Part shown: piece after piece, positions 47,960 to 52,429 of the stretch
How the letters are laid out: each line of letters starts with the position of its first letter
Numbering within the stretch: position 1 is the first letter of the stretch
Assembly: GCA_945862465.1 (NCBI GenBank)
Contig: CAMAYO010000009.1
Span: forward strand, 1 to 52,429
Direction: 5' to 3'
Source: Pseudorhodobacter antarcticus
GTDB lineage: Bacteria; Pseudomonadota; Alphaproteobacteria; Rhodobacterales; Rhodobacteraceae
Length of the DNA: 52,429 nt
The notes under the pieces: generated by a model
What the model was told of the DNA's origin: nothing
What the model saw: only the letters and a program-made list of their open reading frames with translations
Databases searched by the model: none
Position numbers and translations under genes: made by a program

Positions 47960-50128
47960 ATGCCCCAAACAGACTTTCTGAAAGCCGCCTTCCCCGCTGC
48001 CGTGTCTTTTCCGGCGGCTGAAACCGCAGGACCGCGCCGCTTTTTCAACCGCGAAATGTCATGGCTGGCCTTTAACTGGCGCGTGCTGGACGAGGCGACG
48101 AACCCTGCCGTGCCCCTCTTGGAACGGCTGCGCTTCCTATCAATCTCGGCCACCAATTTGGATGAGTTTTACACCGTGCGCGTGGCGGGCCTGCGCGCGC
48201 AGGTGCGCAATGGCAATGCCACCCTATCAGACGATGGCCGCACCCCTGCCGAACAACTGACCCTGATCCACGCCGATGCCCGCCGCCTGATGCAGATGCA
48301 GCAAACCGTCTACAACAAGCTGAAAAAAGAGATGGAGGCAGAGGGGATCATCATCCTGACGCGCTCTAAGCTGACGGTGCGCGATTTGAAGGTGCTGGAA
48401 GAAAACTTCCTGACCAAAGTTTTCCCCGTTCTGTCACCGCTTGCGATTGACCCTGCCCACCCATTCCCCTTCATCCCCAACACAGGCTTTTCCCTTGCGT
48501 TGGAGTTAGAGCGCGTCTCAGACCGCCGCACGCTGAAAGCCTTGCTGCCCATCCCGCAGCAAGTGGCCCGCTTTGTGCCCCTGCCCGGCAAGCCCGGCGA
48601 AGCGCGCTTTTTGCCGCTGGAAGAGCTGTTGCTTTTGCATCTGGATATGCTGTTCCCGGGCTATACTGATCGCGGCCATTGCCTGTTTCGCGTGCTGCGC
48701 GACAGCGATTTGGAAGTGGAAGAAGAATCCGAAGACCTTGTGCGCGAATTTGAAACCGCTTTGAAGCGCCGCCGCAGGGGCGAGGTGATCCGCCTAAAGA
48801 TTTCCGCTGGCGCCCCCGAAGACCTGCGCAGCATGATCATGCATGAACTGGCGGTGACGCCGGAAGAAGTGGTCGAAGCGCGTGGGCTTTTGGGCATGGC
48901 CGACCTAAAGCAACTGGTCCTATCGTCACGCCCCGATCTGCTGTGGCCGCCCTTTACCCCGCGCGTGGCCGAACGGGTGCAAGACCATGACGGCGATTTG
49001 TTCGCCGCCATTCGGCAAAAAGACATGCTGCTGCATCACCCCTATGAAACGTTCGACACGGTGATCCGCTTTTTAGAACAAGCCGCGCGCGACCCTGATG
49101 TGCTGGCGATCAAACAAACACTCTACCGCACCAGCCATGACAGCCCGATTGTGTCAGCCCTGTGCGAGGCGGCGGAAAACGGCAAATCGGTCACCGCCTT
49201 GGTCGAACTCAAAGCCCGCTTTGACGAAGCCGCCAATATCTTGCAATCGCGCCGTCTGGAACGGGCGGGGGCGCATGTGGTCTACGGCTTCACCCATATG
49301 AAAACCCACGCCAAAATCTCGACCGTGGTGCGGCGCGAAGGCGACAATCTGGTCACCTATACCCATTACGGCACCGGCAATTACCATCCGATCACCGCGC
49401 GCATCTACACCGACCTAAGCTTTTTCACCTGCGACCCCGCCTTGGGGCGTGATGCGACCAAAGTGTTCAACTATCTATCCGGCTATGTGCAGCCAACGGG
49501 GCTAGAGAACCTTGCCATCGCCCCCATCACGCTAAAGCCCCGCCTGCTGGCCCTCATCGCGGCCGAGGCCGATCACGCCCGTGCCGGACGGCCAGCTGAG
49601 ATTTGGATCAAGCTCAATTCGCTGTTTGAGCCCGATGTAATCGACGCGCTTTATGCCGCCTCGCAAGCGGGGGTGCAGATCAGCCTGATCATTCGCGGAA
49701 TTTGCGGGTTACGTCCCGGAATCAAAGGCTTGTCTGAAAATATTCGCGTGAAATCCGTCGTGGGCCGCTTTTTAGAGCACAGCCGCATCGTATGCTTTGG
49801 CAATGGCCACGGCCTGCCGTCAAACGAGGCGCTGGTGTTCTTGTCTTCCGCTGATTGGATGGACCGCAACCTGTCGCGCCGTGTGGAAACCTTGGTGGCC
49901 ATTCACAACCCCACCGTGCGCGCGCAGATCATGGGGCAGATCATGGCTGCCAATTTGGCGGACGAGGCGCAAAGCTGGGTTTTGCACGCCAATGGCAGCT
50001 ATGAACGCAACCTCGCCAAGGCGCAGACATCCTCGTTCAATTGCCACCGGTTTTTCATGGAAAACCCATCGCTTTCCGGGCGCGGTTCAGCAGGGATCAA
50101 GGATGCCCCCCTTTTGGCGCGGGGCTAA
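47960..50128 (+). CDS. ppk: Polyphosphate kinase 1
   Basis: Polymerises the gamma phosphate of ATP into polyphosphate, reversibly. The protein has 722 residues, the full PPK1 length. It begins with [20 protein letters not shown] and [17 protein letters not shown]. The two catalytic His motifs are [14 protein letters not shown] and [15 protein letters not shown], matching the autophosphorylated and second His of E. coli PPK1. The ATG at 47960 is chosen. ppx follows 99 bases downstream, the usual ppk-ppx pairing. Confidence 0.96.
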   Translation: MPQTDFLKAAFPAAVSFPAAETAGPRRFFNREMSWLAFNWRVLDEATNPAVPLLERLRFLSISATNLDEFYTVRVAGLRAQVRNGNATLSDDGRTPAEQLTLIHADARRLMQMQQTVYNKLKKEMEAEGIIILTRSKLTVRDLKVLEENFLTKVFPVLSPLAIDPAHPFPFIPNTGFSLALELERVSDRRTLKALLPIPQQVARFVPLPGKPGEARFLPLEELLLLHLDMLFPGYTDRGHCLFRVLRDSDLEVEEESEDLVREFETALKRRRRGEVIRLKISAGAPEDLRSMIMHELAVTPEEVVEARGLLGMADLKQLVLSSRPDLLWPPFTPRVAERVQDHDGDLFAAIRQKDMLLHHPYETFDTVIRFLEQAARDPDVLAIKQTLYRTSHDSPIVSALCEAAENGKSVTALVELKARFDEAANILQSRRLERAGAHVVYGFTHMKTHAKISTVVRREGDNLVTYTHYGTGNYHPITARIYTDLSFFTCDPALGRDATKVFNYLSGYVQPTGLENLAIAPITLKPRLLALIAAEADHARAGRPAEIWIKLNSLFEPDVIDALYAASQAGVQISLIIRGICGLRPGIKGLSENIRVKSVVGRFLEHSRIVCFGNGHGLPSNEALVFLSSADWMDRNLSRRVETLVAIHNPTVRAQIMGQIMAANLADEAQSWVLHANGSYERNLAKAQTSSFNCHRFFMENPSLSGRGSAGIKDAPLLARG

Positions 50129-50227
50129 GCCTAAAGCTGTCTTCACGGTGATGTGAAAGGCGCGATTGACCATGCCCCGATCCTGCGGCATGGACAGGCC
50201 TAGAAGGCCAAAGGCGGGGAATCGACG

Positions 50228-51787
50228 ATGAGCAAGCCACCGAGATCGACCCGCGAAGACCAAGCCGATGCCGACAAGGTGCTGTTTGGCCGCAGCCTGT
50301 TTGATGACCCTTCGGCCCGCGCACTCAGCCGTGTGGGCGTGGTAGATGTTGGGTCAAACTCTGTCCGGATGGTGGTGTTTGATGGGGCTGCGCGCTCGCC
50401 CGCCTATTTTTACAACGAAAAAATCATGTGCGGCTTGGGCAAAGGCCTGGCTGAAACGAACCGCTTGAACCCTGAAGGCCGCAAACGCGCGCTGACGGCG
50501 CTTAAACGCTTTGCCTTACTGGCCAAGGGAATGGGGATTGAAAACCTGACCGTGGTCGCCACCGCAGCCGCGCGGGAAGCCGAAGACGGGCCGGACTTTC
50601 AAAAAGAAGTCCTCGCACAAACCGGCCTGAAAATCTGGGTCGTTGACGGCGACGAAGAAGCGCGCCTGTCGGCCCAAGGCGTGCTGCTGGGTTGGCCCGA
50701 TGCCAAGGGCGTGGTCTGCGACATCGGTGGCAACTCGATGGAACTGGCGCGCATTGGCGATGGCAAGGTCGGGCGCCGCGCCACCTCGGCCCTTGGACCG
50801 TTCCGCTTGCAGCAAGTGCAAGGTGGCCCCAAGGTGCGGGCCGAACATATTGATCGGCAGATCAAAGACTTGCAGGCCAAAGTTCAATCAAAAGGCGAGC
50901 GGATTTATCTGGTCGGCGGATCATGGCGGGTCATCGCCCGTTTGGATATGGAACGCCGCAATTACCCGCTGACGGTGCTGCATGAATACCGCATGATGCC
51001 CGATAGCCTGCTTGAAACGCTGGATTGGATTCAAAGCGCTGATCTTGCCGCTTTGCGGGCGCGCACCGGAACTTTGGCCGAACGGATGGAACTTGTGCCC
51101 TTGGCCTGCGAGGTGCTGCGCGAGTTGATCTTGATGCTCAAGCCCTCCGAAATTGATGTTTCGGCCTATGGCATCCGCGAGGGTTTGCTTTACGAAGTCA
51201 TGCCCGAACGTCTGCGCCAACGCGATCCTTTGATCGAAGCAGCGCGGGTCAGCGAACAAACCGCCGCGCGCATTCCGGGCACAGGCAAACGATTGTTCGA
51301 ATTCCTTACGCCCCTTTTTCCCAATGCTGATGCGCAACGCCTGCGCCTGATGAAAGCCGCCTGTCTGTTGCATGACACCACGTGGCGCGCCCACCCCGAT
51401 TACCGCGCCGAGGCCTGTTTTGACAACGCCACCCGCGCCAACTTGGGTGGGCTCGATCACCCCGGGCGGGTGTTCTTGGGCCTGTCCCTGCTGCACCGCT
51501 ACAAGAACTCGCGCGCAGGATCGCGGCTGGAGCCGCTGTTTCGCTTGTTAAGCGACGCGCAGATCCAAGAGGCTGAGGTGTTGGGCAAAGCCATGCGCTT
51601 TGGCGCCATGTTTGCCGGCGGCGATCCGGCACAGGCCGGTCGTTTGGTTTGGGATGAGCCCGCGCGGATGCTGGAACTGCACCTAACCCACGACGGCAAA
51701 GATCTTTTCGGCGAAGTGGCGCAGGCGCGATTTTCCTCGCTCGCGCTAGCCATGCGCGCCGAAGTGCGCGTGGTCCAGCCGCAATGA
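50228..51787 (+). CDS. ppx: Exopolyphosphatase (Ppx/GppA family)
   Basis: Releases phosphate from polyphosphate ends, opposing Ppk. The protein has 519 residues. The ASKHA fold motifs are GVVDVGSNSVRMVVFD (phosphate 1 loop), VVATAAAREAEDGPDF, and CDIGGNSMELARI (phosphate 2 loop). A C-terminal HD-like helical region follows (LHDTTWRAHPDYRAEACF). The ATG at 50228 has GGGG upstream. It follows ppk and overlaps the VOC-fold gene by four bases. Confidence 0.94.
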   Translation: MSKPPRSTREDQADADKVLFGRSLFDDPSARALSRVGVVDVGSNSVRMVVFDGAARSPAYFYNEKIMCGLGKGLAETNRLNPEGRKRALTALKRFALLAKGMGIENLTVVATAAAREAEDGPDFQKEVLAQTGLKIWVVDGDEEARLSAQGVLLGWPDAKGVVCDIGGNSMELARIGDGKVGRRATSALGPFRLQQVQGGPKVRAEHIDRQIKDLQAKVQSKGERIYLVGGSWRVIARLDMERRNYPLTVLHEYRMMPDSLLETLDWIQSADLAALRARTGTLAERMELVPLACEVLRELILMLKPSEIDVSAYGIREGLLYEVMPERLRQRDPLIEAARVSEQTAARIPGTGKRLFEFLTPLFPNADAQRLRLMKAACLLHDTTWRAHPDYRAEACFDNATRANLGGLDHPGRVFLGLSLLHRYKNSRAGSRLEPLFRLLSDAQIQEAEVLGKAMRFGAMFAGGDPAQAGRLVWDEPARMLELHLTHDGKDLFGEVAQARFSSLALAMRAEVRVVQPQ

Positions 51788-52395
51788 GCCTGGCCTTTGA
51801 CCACATCGCCGTCTCGGCGCGCACTTTGGAAGAGGGTGTGGACTGGGTCGAACAAGCCCTTGGCGTCACGATGGCGGGCGGCGGGCAGCACCCGTTGATG
51901 GCCACCCACAATCGCCTGCTGGGCTTGGGCGATTTGTATCTTGAGGTTATCGCCATTGACCCAACAGGCACCCCCCCTGCCCACCCCCGCTGGTTCGACC
52001 TTGACCGCTTCACAGGTCCGCCCCGTCTGACAAACTGGGTGGCGCGCACCGATGATATGGACGCGGCTTTAAACGCAAGTCCCAAGGGCTGCGGGCAGCC
52101 GCTGTCCTTGGCGCGCGGCGATTATCGCTGGAAAATGGCCGTGCCGCCCGATGGGATATTGCCCTTTGATGGCGCTTATCCCGCGATGATCGAATGGCAA
52201 ACCCCTCTTCACCCCACACAGGCCCTGCCCGAGTCCGGCTTGCGGCTGAAATGTCTTACGATCGAACACCCCCAAGCCGCCGCTTTGAAAATAGCCTTGG
52301 CCTTGAATGACCCGCGCGTGAAGATCGTGCAGGGGCCGCACAAAGCCCTCTCTGCCCGTTTCGAAACCCCGCAGGGCGAGCGCACGCTGCGCTAA
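51784..52395 (+). CDS. Glyoxalase-like (VOC-fold) protein
   Basis: A 203-residue protein with a glyoxalase-3-like N-terminal domain: FDHIAVSARTLEEGVDWVEQALG, then HNRLLGLGDLYLEVIAIDP, with candidate metal ligands His8 and Glu57. The C-terminal half is a second related module. The function is unknown; these proteins are common as uncharacterised VOC members. The ATG overlaps the ppx stop codon (ATGA), so it is the third gene of ppk-ppx-VOC. The gene is complete within the window. Confidence 0.82.
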   Translation: MSLAFDHIAVSARTLEEGVDWVEQALGVTMAGGGQHPLMATHNRLLGLGDLYLEVIAIDPTGTPPAHPRWFDLDRFTGPPRLTNWVARTDDMDAALNASPKGCGQPLSLARGDYRWKMAVPPDGILPFDGAYPAMIEWQTPLHPTQALPESGLRLKCLTIEHPQAAALKIALALNDPRVKIVQGPHKALSARFETPQGERTLR

Positions 52396-52429
52396 GCGGC
52401 GCAAATCCACCCCTGACAGCGCCGCGCAG

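Overview
The window looks like a chromosomal stretch of an alphaproteobacterium, most probably of the Rhodobacterales (Roseobacter/Rhodobacter group). The reasons are the GC-rich, densely packed and often start/stop-overlapping genes, a HdaA-type DnaA-related ATPase, a prolyl-tRNA synthetase without the bacterial editing insertion, a tatABC-DUF815 unit, a surE-pcm-LysM/M23 unit and a zwf-pgl-pgi unit. The taxonomic call is inference from gene content, not from a marker-gene comparison.

Layout. 1-2442: zwf-pgl-pgi (minus strand, pgi cut by the window edge), with two adjacent palindromes ahead of zwf. 2509-5329: HNH endonuclease, small lytic-transglycosylase lipoprotein, pyrrolysine-free MttB-family methyltransferase. 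5424-16868: a six-gene glycogen operon read on the minus strand as glgP-glgB-glgC-glgA-glgX-pgm, with a good sigma70-like promoter. 17049-24375: TfoX C-terminal-domain protein, ndk, ABC-F ATPase, membrane-anchored aspartic protease, 2OG-oxygenase-like protein, TauE/SafE permease, Bcr/CflA-type MFS exporter, dusA. 24519-27281: surE-pcm-NlpD-like. 27374-29994: tatA-tatB-tatC-DUF815 ATPase (minus). 30167-34334: WYL regulator, iron/spermidine-type ABC ATPase, histidine kinase, metallo-beta-lactamase-fold hydrolase. 34432-38996: tRNA-Asn with promoter and terminator, MATE exporter, epimerase, parE. 39006-39925: an AT-richer two-gene cassette (DUF2188 protein plus TIR/deoxyribosyltransferase-like protein). 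39982-45991: cytochrome c lipoprotein, lolD-lolC/E, DUF4287, ThuA, aldo/keto reductase, proS. 46185-52395: perM-like exporter, hdaA, ppk, ppx and a VOC-fold protein.

How the genes connect. The first 17 kb centres on glucose phosphates. Pgm and Pgi feed glucose-1-phosphate and glucose-6-phosphate to glycogen storage (GlgC, GlgA, GlgB), glycogen breakdown (GlgP, GlgX) or oxidation (Zwf, Pgl). The right end pairs polyphosphate synthesis and hydrolysis (Ppk, Ppx) with a replication-control ATPase. In between lie envelope functions: Tat export, lipoprotein release, LysM/M23 and lytic transglycosylase.

Most of the window is ordinary conserved chromosome. The best candidate for something less described is the compositionally distinct DUF2188 + TIR-like pair at 39.0-39.9 kb, which has its own promoter-like sequence and a TTG start coupled to the upstream stop codon. 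Other points worth a second look are the palindrome pair upstream of zwf, a three-copy hairpin repeat family, the composition break inside the glycogen operon, and the DUF815 ATPase coupled to tatC. I saw no CRISPR array, insertion sequence, prophage or rRNA.
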